A stretch of 64,000 nucleotides of DNA from Acetobacter sicerae (GTDB taxonomy: Bacteria > Pseudomonadota > Alphaproteobacteria > Acetobacterales > Acetobacteraceae). Position 1 is the stretch's first letter; each line of letters begins with the position of its first letter. Position numbers and translations under genes: made by a program. The stretch covers positions 248,001-312,000 of the forward strand of contig NZ_JAAABN010000001.1 in assembly GCF_011516765.1 (NCBI RefSeq), written 5' to 3'. Below, in pieces: positions 8,967 through 17,915 of the stretch. The notes below the pieces were generated by a model. It worked only from the letters and a program-made list of their open reading frames with translations, was not told where the DNA came from and made no database searches.

Positions 8967-9939
8967 TTCAGGCGCAGCCCGTCAAACGATTGTCGGTCTG
9001 TTCGTCACGGGAGGCATCGCGCTGAGTGTGCTGGCCTTCATCCTTTTCGGGAACACAAACTTCTTCTCAAGAAATGCCCGGGCCGTCATTGTTTTTCAGG
9101 ATTCAGTTGCCGGCCTGTCCGTTGGCGCGCCTGTGACCTTCAGAGGCGTCCGTGTCGGCGCTGTCGACAAGATCACTCTCCGCTACGATCAGGGGACAGG
9201 TGTTCCCTATATACCAGTGGAGATAAGTCTCGATCCGGGTCAGGTTCATGTCATTGATGACGCCAGATCGTCCGGCCACATCAATCTTCACGAGGTCATC
9301 GCGCACGGACTGCGGGCCGAGCAGAACGTCCAGAGCTTTGTCACGGGCACAGTCAGTATCAATCTTGATTTCTTTCCCGGCTCTCCGGCGTCCTTTCACC
9401 CTGAGGTATCAGACCTCATAGAAATCCCCACGCACGCGTCGGCCATACAGAAGATGAAGGAAACCTTGTCTGACCTTCCTCTGAAAGAGCTTGCGACCAA
9501 CGCCAATGATGCCGTGCTGTCCATTCGTGACGTTGCGGAAAAGCTCAACACCCAGTTTCCGGCGCTTGTGGCCAGTCTTCAGGAAAGTTCGAAAGACTCT
9601 CAGCAAACTCTGAAAGCCGCCACAGCAACCATCAATGATCTGCACGGGAAGCTGAATGTCACTCTTCTCGATATTGATCGGTTGATGCAGACAGGAAACG
9701 CCCAGCTACAAAACCGTGGGGCGGACCTGCATGCGACATTGACGAGCGCTACCAAAGCGGCTGATGAGGCCAGAAAAACTCTGGAGAATGTGGAAAGCAT
9801 CATTTCCCCGCGCTCGGTCAACCGGGACAATCTGGATTCAGCCCTGCGCGACATTGCAACCGCAGCCGCATCCCTGCGTGGCTTTGCAAGCGATGTCGAG
9901 CGAAATCCTCAGTTGCTCCTCATGGGACGGCGTCAGTAA
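8956..9939 (+). CDS. mlaD: MCE-domain lipid-binding protein (MlaD family)
   Basis: 327 residues. One N-terminal membrane helix (about 10-32) precedes a single MCE domain (about 38-120, with VFQDSVAGLSVGAPVTFRGVRVGAV). A long helical and coiled tail follows (about 165-320), as in PqiB/Mce-type proteins rather than the short E. coli MlaD. The protein would sit in the periplasm, anchored to MlaE, and the tail may span toward the outer membrane. The ATG at 8956 is chosen because it begins just before the helix and has AGGAAAGG upstream; an upstream in-frame ATG adds only mlaF-overlapping sequence. Confidence 0.88.
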   Translation: MANDSGAARQTIVGLFVTGGIALSVLAFILFGNTNFFSRNARAVIVFQDSVAGLSVGAPVTFRGVRVGAVDKITLRYDQGTGVPYIPVEISLDPGQVHVIDDARSSGHINLHEVIAHGLRAEQNVQSFVTGTVSINLDFFPGSPASFHPEVSDLIEIPTHASAIQKMKETLSDLPLKELATNANDAVLSIRDVAEKLNTQFPALVASLQESSKDSQQTLKAATATINDLHGKLNVTLLDIDRLMQTGNAQLQNRGADLHATLTSATKAADEARKTLENVESIISPRSVNRDNLDSALRDIATAAASLRGFASDVERNPQLLLMGRRQ

Positions 9940-9974
9940 ATCCGATCGAGATGATTGTGCATAAAGGGAAGCTT

Positions 9975-10571
9975 ATGTCTGGAGAACGAAAGAAACTGTC
10001 CCTCGTGGCCGGTCTGGTTTTAAGCGTATCCCTGACCGCCTGCTCCAGCCCTCCCCTGCGTCTTTACACGCTTGATGGGCCGGCAACGACAGTTCCGGCA
10101 CCGTCCGGGCCTCTTGCTCAAACAGCACCGATCCTGGAAATCAGCCGTGTTTCCCTGCCGGACTACCTCGACTCTCAGGATCTTCTGACGCGCAATGGAA
10201 ACGCCCTTGAACGCAGCCCGAACGGACGCTGGGCTGAACGGCTTTCCAATGGAATTACAGATCTGATTATGGTGCGTCTCGGCGCTGCGCGACCGGATGT
10301 GTTTGTAACCGAACAGGCGCCGACGGGCTCGACCTCTACGTCACGCCTGCGGATTGCCATTACCCGGCTGGATATCCCCACATCCGGGCAAGCCTCTCTG
10401 AAGGCAAACTGGACTTATATCTCTGGCGACGATCACATTCCGACAAGAACGGATCGGACTCATGTCACTTCGTCCATAACGGACAATGGCGCTGACGCAA
10501 AAGTGGTCCAGACAACCAATGATCTTATCAATCAGCTTAGCAAAGTGATTGCATCTTCTCTTCCACGGTGA
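9975..10571 (+). CDS. PqiC/YmbA-type auxiliary lipoprotein of an MCE transporter
   Basis: 198 residues. The signal peptide ends in SLTAC, a lipobox, so this is probably an outer-membrane lipoprotein. RLYTLDGP just after the lipobox, then ISRVSLPDYLDSQDLLTRNG and RWAERLSNGITDLI, fit the ABC-type transport auxiliary (DUF330/PqiC) family, whose E. coli member forms an outer-membrane partner for PqiB. Start ATG 9975 has AAAGGGAAG upstream. It ends the mlaE-F-D operon. No mlaC (soluble carrier) is present; the long MlaD tail together with this lipoprotein may replace it. Confidence 0.85.
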   Translation: MSGERKKLSLVAGLVLSVSLTACSSPPLRLYTLDGPATTVPAPSGPLAQTAPILEISRVSLPDYLDSQDLLTRNGNALERSPNGRWAERLSNGITDLIMVRLGAARPDVFVTEQAPTGSTSTSRLRIAITRLDIPTSGQASLKANWTYISGDDHIPTRTDRTHVTSSITDNGADAKVVQTTNDLINQLSKVIASSLPR

Positions 10572-10604
10572 ATGATGCTGCGGAAGAACCTGTCCGTAAT
10601 GTCG

Positions 10605-10636
10605 TGGAAGTATCATTTTCCATTCTGATACTTCCA
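10605..10636. terminator. Convergent terminator after the lipid-transport operon
   Basis: TGGAAGTATCA at 10605-10615 pairs perfectly with TGATACTTCCA at 10626-10636 across 10 nt. A short T-run (GTTTTTG) follows about 7 nt later on the plus strand. It lies between two convergent genes. Confidence 0.6.
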
Positions 10637-10724
10637 AGGCAGTTTTTGATTGTCTGATTGACTGTCCATCGCAGTTTTCAAACAGATCACGGCAGCCACT
10701 GACCGGCAGTTTTATTTACTCCAA

Positions 10725-13700
10725 TCAATTGTCATGAGTGATCGCATCGTTCCGGAAGCGTCTGTATGTGCGAATATAGGCCTCTGCAACTTTTTCGATG
10801 CCATATCGTGCGCCACAGCGTAATGCCGCCTCTGCAAAGACCGTGCGAACGTCACTGTTCATCATCGTCCTGACCGCATTCACGATGGCAGTCTGAAAGT
10901 CTTCATCATCAGCCTCCAGAGGTAACAGCAGGCCTGCCTGATTGCCATCATCATCCGTCATCATGGATCGGACGAAGCCAACCTCTGTCGCAATGGCGGG
11001 TGTACCGACCTGAAGCGCCTGAATCAGTGTCAGAGGGAAAGATTCACCAGGAAATCTTGTCGGCAGCAGCATGCAGTCAGCCAGACGATACAGGCCGTTG
11101 ATGCAGTCCTGATAGCCAAGGAAATGTATCTCTGGAACGTCACCATATTGGGCTTCAAGTTCTTCCAGCGCATCTCCCGTTCCGCAAAGCAGTAGATGTA
11201 CCTTGCGTCCGCCCTTCGCCTGATTGAGCTGACAGACTGCTTCACATGCCTGTTTCCAGCCTTTTTCTGGAATGCAGCGGGTGGCTACAGCCAGAACAAA
11301 GTCGCTTTCAGTCAGCCCAAGTTGTGTTCGGGTCATCGGAAACGGTCTGTTGTCCAGCGCCATACCGTTGCCAATAAAGGCGATATCTCCGACAGGTAAC
11401 TCACCCTTTCGATCACGCAGATGCTGGAGATTTTTTTCCGCCAGATAAATCCACAGTGTCACGACTTTTTCCAGACGCCTGATGATATTTCTGGAAAAAG
11501 AAACACATTCATAGGAACCGTGCAGCGTCACCAGATAGGGCAGCACAGGCAATGAAGTATCGTCGGGAAAAAAGAGAAGTTCACAGAAGCAGAAATGCGA
11601 ATGAATCAGGTCTGCATGCAGGTCCAGTACATAACGCCATATCCCGACCTTACGCGCAGTATCGGCTGAATAGACGGGGATGGAACTGTCCAGAAGCGCA
11701 CGGATCTGTGGATCTTCACCAGTATGTTCGTACACCAGAAACGAGACCATAATGCCCTGTTTGACAAGAGCATTGGCGAGCTGGATCGGGAGTATTTCAC
11801 CTCCACCCAATTTAAAGCCGAGCACAGCAAAGACAATATGCTGTTCTTCACGCTGACAGGCGAGCACCTGGTCCAGACTGAAAACGCTTTCAAATGGTCC
11901 CAGTAACTCTTCCGCGCCCACAAAGGTAAAAGTCGATTTCAGCGCATCTGCAAAGCGCGCCACATGTTCGTCATCCACGCCCCATTTGCGTCGGAGATAT
12001 TCTATCAGTTCCTGATGTTCCTGATAGAAACGAGCTGTTTTGAAACTGTTTACTGATGTGTTTTTTTCGTGCTGCCTGAAATGTGCGATCGCATCGGGAG
12101 AATAAACAATCTGTCCTCCTGCGGCCCACTCAGCATAAAGATACCAGTCGCCAAGAACATGGAACTGTTGGGCCTTTTCCCAGACCTCATCCCGAACATC
12201 GTGTCGGCGGATCAGGCATCCACCTACATTGGCAATCACATTCGACACTGCAAAAGCATTGGTAAACCACCATCCGGCCGGTTTCACCAGAGTTGCGTCC
12301 CAGATGCCTGCTTGCGCACGCTCCCTGTAACCATCCAGACCGTCCTGAAAATGTCCTTGACGATCACAGTATTGGATGCGGCCAAATGCTATCTGGACAC
12401 TGGGGTCAACAAAGTGCCCCACCAGTTTTTCTACAAAATTGTCATCAGCGAAATCATCGCTTTCGCAAATCCAGAGGATCTCTCCTTGTGCCGCATCAGC
12501 TCCTTTGCGCCACTGCCGGAATACATTCCCTGAATTGGATTCATTAGAAAAAATCTTTATCTTTTCCGGGTATTGTTCTTGGAATTTCTCTGCAATTTCA
12601 AGGCTTCCATCCTGTGAATAGTCATCAAGAAAGATTATTTCTATATTTTCATAGCTCTGATTGAGAATGGACTCAAACCGTTGTTGAAGAAATTCCGCGT
12701 GATTGTAGTTGGGGATAATCGCGCTAACCAAAGGTCTGTAAGGTATGGATTTCAGACGCTGTTCATACGGTACTGCCGGACGACCTTCATGTCGGCCGTG
12801 CAAAACCCAGTGCCACAGCGGGTGCATGCCAGCTTCTATGACATCCGGGTATCTGACCCGATAGTAATTAGTGTCAAAACTCTCACAGGGATTTAAGCCT
12901 GCCGCGTAACCTGTGGTCAGGTAATGGCCAGCTGCAGTAATATTATCCAAGCTTTCAATTGGTATTCCTGCCTGTTTGCTGTAATATGGAATATCAAAAA
13001 AGGGCGCAATATCAGCTGCAATCATGCGCTCCGTTTCGTTTAGATCGTATTCGGCTCGATGAGTGCTTCCTTCTGCTTCCCCTGTTGAGTCATCCCGTCC
13101 CTGTGCAACGACCGTCTGGCCAGCACTGGTACTACGGTGACGAACGCGCCGGACGGCGGCTTTTACAAGAGGCATTTTTGCAATTAAATATCGCGCAGGT
13201 TTCGTCACACGCCATGCAGTGCTGCTCTCAACCGCGTTATACCGATGTTCAATGCTCGCAAGCTTTTCTGTTAAATCGAGTTTTTCTTCATTGAGTGAAG
13301 CGATTGTTCGATCCCGCTCGTTACATCGATCTGCCAGAAGATTGGCGTTGTAACACTGCGTAGCAAGATGGCCTGTAAGCACAGAATTTTTTTCACGTTC
13401 TTCAAACAGGCTACGGGCCAGATCTATGACCTTCACCTTTTCCCTGTCGAGCTCGTTTTCCAGTCTTGAGGAACTACGTTCTCTTTTTACCATGTTCTGG
13501 AAAGCATCGCTTTCTGTCACATGATCTATACAAACACCCCGCACTGCCATGGGAAGATCTGCTCTGGACGCAATGGCGATCAGATACATCGGCTCCGGGA
13601 CGTCTTCAAATCGGGCTATATCGCCTTCAGCAAGTGAAAAACTGACATCCCTGCTTACAGTATCGGGAAAATCTATGACCGTCCCGAACATGTTTCTCTG

Positions 13701-14228
13701 GCCGCCGAAAACGACATTGGTAAAATACTTCTGCATGAGTTGCTGAAACTCATGACTGAAAAGCTCTTTTACATGGAACTCGTTGGAATACCCCGTTGCC
13801 ATGGAGTAACGATATTTATCAGGGCTGGAAATAATAACCACCCCCGATGGTTTCAGGACACGAACAAATTCTTCGAGCATTTTTTCATGATCGGCGACAT
13901 GTTCAATCGTCTCGAAGCTGACGATGAAATCAATGCTGTCAGACGGCAGCGGTAACGCGCAGACATCTCCCGTCAGGAATCTTACACGCTCATTTCCGTA
14001 TTTGCGCTGGGCGTGTTCCGCAGCATTCTGGGAAACATCTACGCCGACAACCGTGCCTGCCTTTGCACTGAGAAGAGCGCTGCCGTAACCCTCTCCGGAC
14101 GCTACATCAAGAACCGCAGCCCCCTCGCTGATGACCTCACGCGCAAAAAGATAGCGGTGCATGTGCTCAAGCGCAGTTTCTCCGCGCATATCAGGCATGA
14201 ACCGTTCACCAGTGGCTTTCAACGTCAT
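10725..14228 (-). CDS. Multidomain methyltransferase-glycosyltransferase (MTase, coiled coil, GT2, GT4)
   Basis: 1167 residues. Residues 1-220 are a class I SAM methyltransferase (motif I VLDVASGEGYGS at 39-50). Residues about 245-335 are charged and helical, probably coiled coil. Residues 405-485 carry a short tandem module (FDIPYY..., then FDTNYYRVRYPDVIEAG, HGRHEGRP). Residues 498-720 are a GT2 transferase (SAIIPNYNHAEFL, FLDDYSQDG, CESDD). Residues about 790-1150 are a GT4 transferase (GGGEILPIQLA, LPTRFPGESFPLTLIQAL). It most likely builds or caps a surface glycan, or glycosylates protein. Its DNA is visibly AT-richer than its neighbours, hinting at transfer. No transport gene is adjacent. 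The acceptor is unknown. Confidence 0.85.
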   Translation of the reverse strand: MTLKATGERFMPDMRGETALEHMHRYLFAREVISEGAAVLDVASGEGYGSALLSAKAGTVVGVDVSQNAAEHAQRKYGNERVRFLTGDVCALPLPSDSIDFIVSFETIEHVADHEKMLEEFVRVLKPSGVVIISSPDKYRYSMATGYSNEFHVKELFSHEFQQLMQKYFTNVVFGGQRNMFGTVIDFPDTVSRDVSFSLAEGDIARFEDVPEPMYLIAIASRADLPMAVRGVCIDHVTESDAFQNMVKRERSSSRLENELDREKVKVIDLARSLFEEREKNSVLTGHLATQCYNANLLADRCNERDRTIASLNEEKLDLTEKLASIEHRYNAVESSTAWRVTKPARYLIAKMPLVKAAVRRVRHRSTSAGQTVVAQGRDDSTGEAEGSTHRAEYDLNETERMIAADIAPFFDIPYYSKQAGIPIESLDNITAAGHYLTTGYAAGLNPCESFDTNYYRVRYPDVIEAGMHPLWHWVLHGRHEGRPAVPYEQRLKSIPYRPLVSAIIPNYNHAEFLQQRFESILNQSYENIEIIFLDDYSQDGSLEIAEKFQEQYPEKIKIFSNESNSGNVFRQWRKGADAAQGEILWICESDDFADDNFVEKLVGHFVDPSVQIAFGRIQYCDRQGHFQDGLDGYRERAQAGIWDATLVKPAGWWFTNAFAVSNVIANVGGCLIRRHDVRDEVWEKAQQFHVLGDWYLYAEWAAGGQIVYSPDAIAHFRQHEKNTSVNSFKTARFYQEHQELIEYLRRKWGVDDEHVARFADALKSTFTFVGAEELLGPFESVFSLDQVLACQREEQHIVFAVLGFKLGGGEILPIQLANALVKQGIMVSFLVYEHTGEDPQIRALLDSSIPVYSADTARKVGIWRYVLDLHADLIHSHFCFCELLFFPDDTSLPVLPYLVTLHGSYECVSFSRNIIRRLEKVVTLWIYLAEKNLQHLRDRKGELPVGDIAFIGNGMALDNRPFPMTRTQLGLTESDFVLAVATRCIPEKGWKQACEAVCQLNQAKGGRKVHLLLCGTGDALEELEAQYGDVPEIHFLGYQDCINGLYRLADCMLLPTRFPGESFPLTLIQALQVGTPAIATEVGFVRSMMTDDDGNQAGLLLPLEADDEDFQTAIVNAVRTMMNSDVRTVFAEAALRCGARYGIEKVAEAYIRTYRRFRNDAITHDN

Positions 14229-14582
14229 GATAGTTCCTCAGCACCGAATATCTGTCGGTCGAGGCTTCAGCCTCAATTGCAATATCTTGGCGTTTGTTAA
14301 GAGAGGGAGCAAAAAGCGTCAAGCGATTGAGCGAAATCATAGTTCCATGGATGAATAGAAAAATTCCATAAAATGGCTTAAAAAATGCCATTTTTGATAC
14401 GATCCGTTACTGGCGCCCGCTTCGTTCATTCAGGATGGTGATCCTGCCGGAAGTGAAATATGATATCATCACGAGAAGAGGACGCGCCCGGTCAGATTAT
14501 CCGGTCGAGGTATTATGCCCGACCATAAAATTTAAGGCCCCTCCCCTAGCGATCACCCAATGGGATACGGCATACCTTACTG
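14229..14582. other. Divergent intergenic region, glycosyltransferase / gltX
   Basis: 354 bp. It holds a GAGGC-TTCA-GCCTC hairpin at 14261-14274, which would lie in the 5' leader of the glycosyltransferase mRNA 33 nt before its start, and an A/T-flanked hairpin at 14370-14394 listed separately. No clear promoter hexamers and no Shine-Dalgarno sequence before gltX were found. Confidence 0.4.
14370..14394. repeat. Perfect 8-bp inverted repeat with A/T flanks
   Basis: AAAATGGC at 14370-14377 pairs with GCCATTTT at 14387-14394 across a 9-nt A-rich loop. A T follows on the plus side and an A-rich stretch precedes it. In a divergent promoter region it is more likely an operator or an insulating terminator than the end of either flanking gene. 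Confidence 0.45.
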
Positions 14583-15911
14583 ATGAAACTTCGTTTTGCT
14601 CCCAGCCCGACAGGCATGCTCCATGTCGGCAACGCACGCCAGGCTATTGCCAACGCACTCTTTGCCCGCAAGCACGATGCTACATTTCAACTGCGAATTG
14701 ATGATACGGACGTGGGTCGGTCCCAGGAAATCTATGTCACCGGCATCAAGACCGATCTCGAATGGCTTGGAATCTCGTGGGATGAAACCTTTCGCCAGAC
14801 AGAATGTCTGGATCGCTATGCGCGAGCCATTGAAGCCCTGAAAGCATCCGGTCGCCTGTATCCATGCTTTGAGAGTGAGCAGGAGCTTGCCGCCAAGCGC
14901 GAAATGCGGATCAGGTTGCGCAAGCCGCCGCTTTATGACCGCGCGATGCTCAAGATGACAGCTGCACAACGCGCTCAGGCGGAAGCGAACGGCAAGGTTC
15001 CTTACTGGCGCTTCAAGCTGACTGACGCCAGCAAAGGCTGGAAAGATCTCGTGATGGGCGACTGTTCCGTCAAGCTGACGGCCGTTTCGGACCCGGTGCT
15101 TGTTCGCGCTGATGGCACGATCCTCTACACGCTGGCGTCTATTGTGGATGATCTGGAAACTGACGTAACCCATATCATCCGCGGGGAAGATCATATCACG
15201 AACACCGGTGTTCAGCTTGATATAGCGGAAGCTCTTGGAGCGAAGCCTGATCGCTTTACATTCGCGCATCTTCCGCTCCTGCTGGATGAAGGCGGAGGAA
15301 AGCTTTCCAAGCGCTTTGATTCCATGTCCATCAAAACACTGCGCCGCGACGGTATCGAAGCCGAAGCCATGACAACCTATCTCGCCAGTCTGGGGAGTTC
15401 CAAATCTCCTGAACCAATGGGCTTCGATGCTCTCGCTCAGGATTATGACCTGTCATGTATCTCGAAATCCGCAGCACGCTTCGATATGAAGCAGTTGCTG
15501 ACGCTCAACAGGCGCATCCTCGCCACGGCTGAATTTCAGGATGTTCGTGGGCGTTTGCCCGAAGGAGCCACTGAGCAGTTCTGGCTGGCCATTCGCGGCA
15601 ACATTGAATTGCTTGCAGAATGTCATCACTGGTGGAATGTAACGCACGGAGAGATCAATCCACCTGCTCAGCCGGAAGAAGAGGATTATCTCAAACAGGC
15701 TGCCAGCCTGCTCCCTGAAGAGCCCTGGTCGGAAGACACATGGTCTATCTGGACGAAGGCGATTGCCGAAGCGACGGGTCGCAAAGGCAAGGCTCTCTTT
15801 CGCCCCCTGAGACTGGCTCTTACGGGTGAAGAGCATGGCCCTGAATTGAAAATGCTTCTGCCGCTGATTGGCAAAAGGCGTTCGTTGGGCAGGCTTATTC
15901 TGGCAGTCTGA
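14583..15911 (+). CDS. gltX: Glutamate--tRNA ligase
   Basis: 442 residues, class I synthetase. FAPSPTGMLHVGNAR (residues 5-19) is the HIGH region with His14, and GGKLSKRFDSMS places KLSKR at 240-244. Internal landmarks RIDDTD and RGEDHITNT are standard. Length is at the short end for GluRS. Alphaproteobacteria often carry two GluRS genes and make Gln-tRNA through GatCAB, so this may be a second copy with altered tRNA preference; that cannot be told here. The ATG at 14583 begins directly at the conserved N-terminus. No ribosome site is evident. Confidence 0.9.
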   Translation: MKLRFAPSPTGMLHVGNARQAIANALFARKHDATFQLRIDDTDVGRSQEIYVTGIKTDLEWLGISWDETFRQTECLDRYARAIEALKASGRLYPCFESEQELAAKREMRIRLRKPPLYDRAMLKMTAAQRAQAEANGKVPYWRFKLTDASKGWKDLVMGDCSVKLTAVSDPVLVRADGTILYTLASIVDDLETDVTHIIRGEDHITNTGVQLDIAEALGAKPDRFTFAHLPLLLDEGGGKLSKRFDSMSIKTLRRDGIEAEAMTTYLASLGSSKSPEPMGFDALAQDYDLSCISKSAARFDMKQLLTLNRRILATAEFQDVRGRLPEGATEQFWLAIRGNIELLAECHHWWNVTHGEINPPAQPEEEDYLKQAASLLPEEPWSEDTWSIWTKAIAEATGRKGKALFRPLRLALTGEEHGPELKMLLPLIGKRRSLGRLILAV

Positions 15912-15977
15912 GGCAGGCCGGTTTGCTTGCAAGCGATCACGGGTGATCTGACGTTCTCAAAAGCGCGATCATGCTCA

Positions 15978-16008
15978 TATCCTGCTCAATAAAAGTTTGG
16001 GCAGGATA
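15978..16008 (+). terminator. Probable gltX terminator hairpin
   Basis: TATCCTGC at 15978-15985 pairs perfectly with GCAGGATA at 16001-16008 across 15 nt, followed by GTTTATC. It lies 67 bp past the gltX stop in the gap between two convergent genes. Confidence 0.5.
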
Positions 16009-16093
16009 GTTTATCAGCCAATATGCGATCTTATTACAAACTCGACCACTCATTGATAACAGCAGAAATGCTGGGGTATCTGAGGCTGGATTG

Positions 16094-16114
16094 CATGTGA
16101 CTGCAGATCACATG
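16094..16114. repeat. Inverted repeat CATGTGA-N7-TCACATG
   Basis: A perfect 7-bp inverted repeat with a 7-nt centre, 53 bp past the end of the repeat-protein gene (minus strand). It could be its terminator stem. It resembles a CRP-type palindrome, but the spacer is 7 instead of 6 and no promoter follows. Confidence 0.4.
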
Positions 16115-16166
16115 ATCTTAAAGAATATACAGGCAATGCCGATCACTATCGGATTGAACTTGGCGT

Positions 16167-17915
16167 CTAGCTATGCGCACTGCTGGCGATGCTGTTTTTT
16201 ACTTCAGTATAAGTCGCTCCATTTTGGAACAGGGTCATGGCCGCTGTCAGTTCACTGGCTGTCGGGGCTCTCGTGAAACTGGCCATGTAGAATTCCGTAA
16301 TGATGGACTGTGCTTCCACCCCGTGAGCCAGCGTCGACACAAAGGTGGCGTAAGTCGTTCCATTAGCCATTGTATCCTGCCAGGCGCTGATCTGGGCTGA
16401 TGAGGGCGTTATATCCAGAATTTTCTGATACGCATTGGTAATCATGCTTTGCGCTTCGACGCCATGGCTGATGGTACTGACCATGGTGCTATAGTTACCA
16501 CCGGAAGCAAGATAAGACGCCCATGCGTCGACCTGTGCCGAAGCGGCGACGATCCCGGTTTTGTCCTGATATACCGCAGCGATGATCTGGCGTGCCTGAT
16601 CTCCCTGAGACACGCCACTCACCAGATCCCGGTAAGTAGCCCCCTGTGCCAGATAATCCTCCCAGGAGTCTATTTCGGTGGTTGAAGGGGTTACTCCAAT
16701 TTTCTGCTCATAAACTGTCGTTATGGCAGAACTTGCTTCGTCGCCATGCGATACTGCGCTGACCATATCCGTATAAGATGAGCCATTTGCAAACGCATTT
16801 TCCCATGTCGAAAGTGCATCGCTACTGGGGCTGACACCGGTTTTCTGCTGATAGACACCGGTAATAACTGACTGAGCCTCCGTCCCTGAAGAAACGGCGG
16901 AGATAAGCGAGTTATAGGTTGCGCCATTTCCAAGCGCATCTTCCCATGTGCTTATTTCATTATTACTTGGCATATAATTCAGCCTGCTTGAATAAACCGA
17001 AGAAATGATGGCGGAAGCCTCAACACCATGAGTAATGGCCTGAGTGGCTGTCGCCAGTGTGGCGTCACCGTTTTCCATGGCCCCTTCCCATGCCGTGACC
17101 TGATTATCAGTATCCTTAATCGTCAGCCCCAGCTTGTCATAATAAATGGAAACAATAGCGTCAGCTGTATGACTGCTGGTGATAATATCATTTTTAAGGC
17201 TGCCGAGAGTGTCCTGATTGGCCAGAAGGGCCTGTCCCTGTACAATAAGACTATTTGAAGCTTCTTCACCTGTATAATTGACAAAATACGAACTCAGCGT
17301 CTGGTAAGCCTCACTGCTATAAGCCAGTGTTGACACCAGTCCGGAGTAGTTTGAGTACATGAAGCCCTGAGTTCCCAGAGGCGACAGGGTTATCTGAGAA
17401 GCATAGCTGGCCAGTTCTGTTGCGGTCGGATCACGGCCAAGCACTGACTGAAAAGCCCATGAGACGCTCTGGCTGATCAAGGCGCTTTGATCATTGGTTA
17501 CAAAGAAAGGCGTCGTGGGAGACAGCGAAGCTGACCATACAAAATTGGTATCATTGATTGTATCATCAGTGGCAGTTGATGAAGTCGTCAGCAGGGCTGA
17601 CTGCGCGCTGAGGAATTGTATTGTACCCGTTGAGGATGAATTTGCTGCCGCGCTGGATGTATCTGAACCTGTTGCGCTGGACGTTGTGCCAGAAGAAGAC
17701 AGTACATTCGCAGCACTGCTGACTAAACTTCCTGTTTGAGTATAGTCGCTGGAGGAAAGATTGCCTGACACCGTTGTGTCCGCAGACGAGGAACTCGCAT
17801 AACCGGCAGCAAGAGCATCCGCTGTAGATGATGTAGGAACCGTACCGGCAATAACCTGATCATTGGTTGAGTCACCAGTTGTGCTGCCCGACAGCAGCAG
17901 GGAGGTATCGGTCAT
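16167..17915 (-). CDS. Ser/Thr-rich, cysteine-free repeat protein (DUF4214-like), probable surface or secreted protein
   Basis: 582 residues, no recognised Sec signal, no cysteine and few Lys/Arg. In residues 1-120, 55 are Ser or Thr. Residues about 150-205 contain a first, looser repeat (SVLGRDPTATELASYASQ). Residues 252-300 and then six exact 47-residue units to the C-terminus follow the pattern Y-x3-[GT]-x-[TS]-P-[ST]-x3-[IL]-x2-W-x3-[LMF]-A-x-G-x2-Y-x3-[VI]-x3-[SA]-H-G-x-E-A. This resembles DUF4214 repeats found in exported surface proteins. Composition fits a type I-secreted or surface protein, but no transporter is adjacent. The ATG at 17915 has AGG 6-8 nt upstream. The nearest glycan enzyme is the big glycosyltransferase 2 kb away. 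Confidence 0.7.
   Translation of the reverse strand: MTDTSLLLSGSTTGDSTNDQVIAGTVPTSSTADALAAGYASSSSADTTVSGNLSSSDYTQTGSLVSSAANVLSSSGTTSSATGSDTSSAAANSSSTGTIQFLSAQSALLTTSSTATDDTINDTNFVWSASLSPTTPFFVTNDQSALISQSVSWAFQSVLGRDPTATELASYASQITLSPLGTQGFMYSNYSGLVSTLAYSSEAYQTLSSYFVNYTGEEASNSLIVQGQALLANQDTLGSLKNDIITSSHTADAIVSIYYDKLGLTIKDTDNQVTAWEGAMENGDATLATATQAITHGVEASAIISSVYSSRLNYMPSNNEISTWEDALGNGATYNSLISAVSSGTEAQSVITGVYQQKTGVSPSSDALSTWENAFANGSSYTDMVSAVSHGDEASSAITTVYEQKIGVTPSTTEIDSWEDYLAQGATYRDLVSGVSQGDQARQIIAAVYQDKTGIVAASAQVDAWASYLASGGNYSTMVSTISHGVEAQSMITNAYQKILDITPSSAQISAWQDTMANGTTYATFVSTLAHGVEAQSIITEFYMASFTRAPTASELTAAMTLFQNGATYTEVKNSIASSAHS
16170..17162 (-). repeat. Seven tandem ~47-residue protein repeats
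   Basis: The units begin at residues 252, 301, 348, 395, 442, 489 and 536 of the repeat protein. The first is 49 residues and the other six are exactly 47 (141 bp). Conserved positions include Tyr at 8, Trp at 24, Gly at 31, Tyr at 34 and the end motif HGxEA. The last unit is the most divergent, having lost Trp and HGxEA. Confidence 0.8.
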
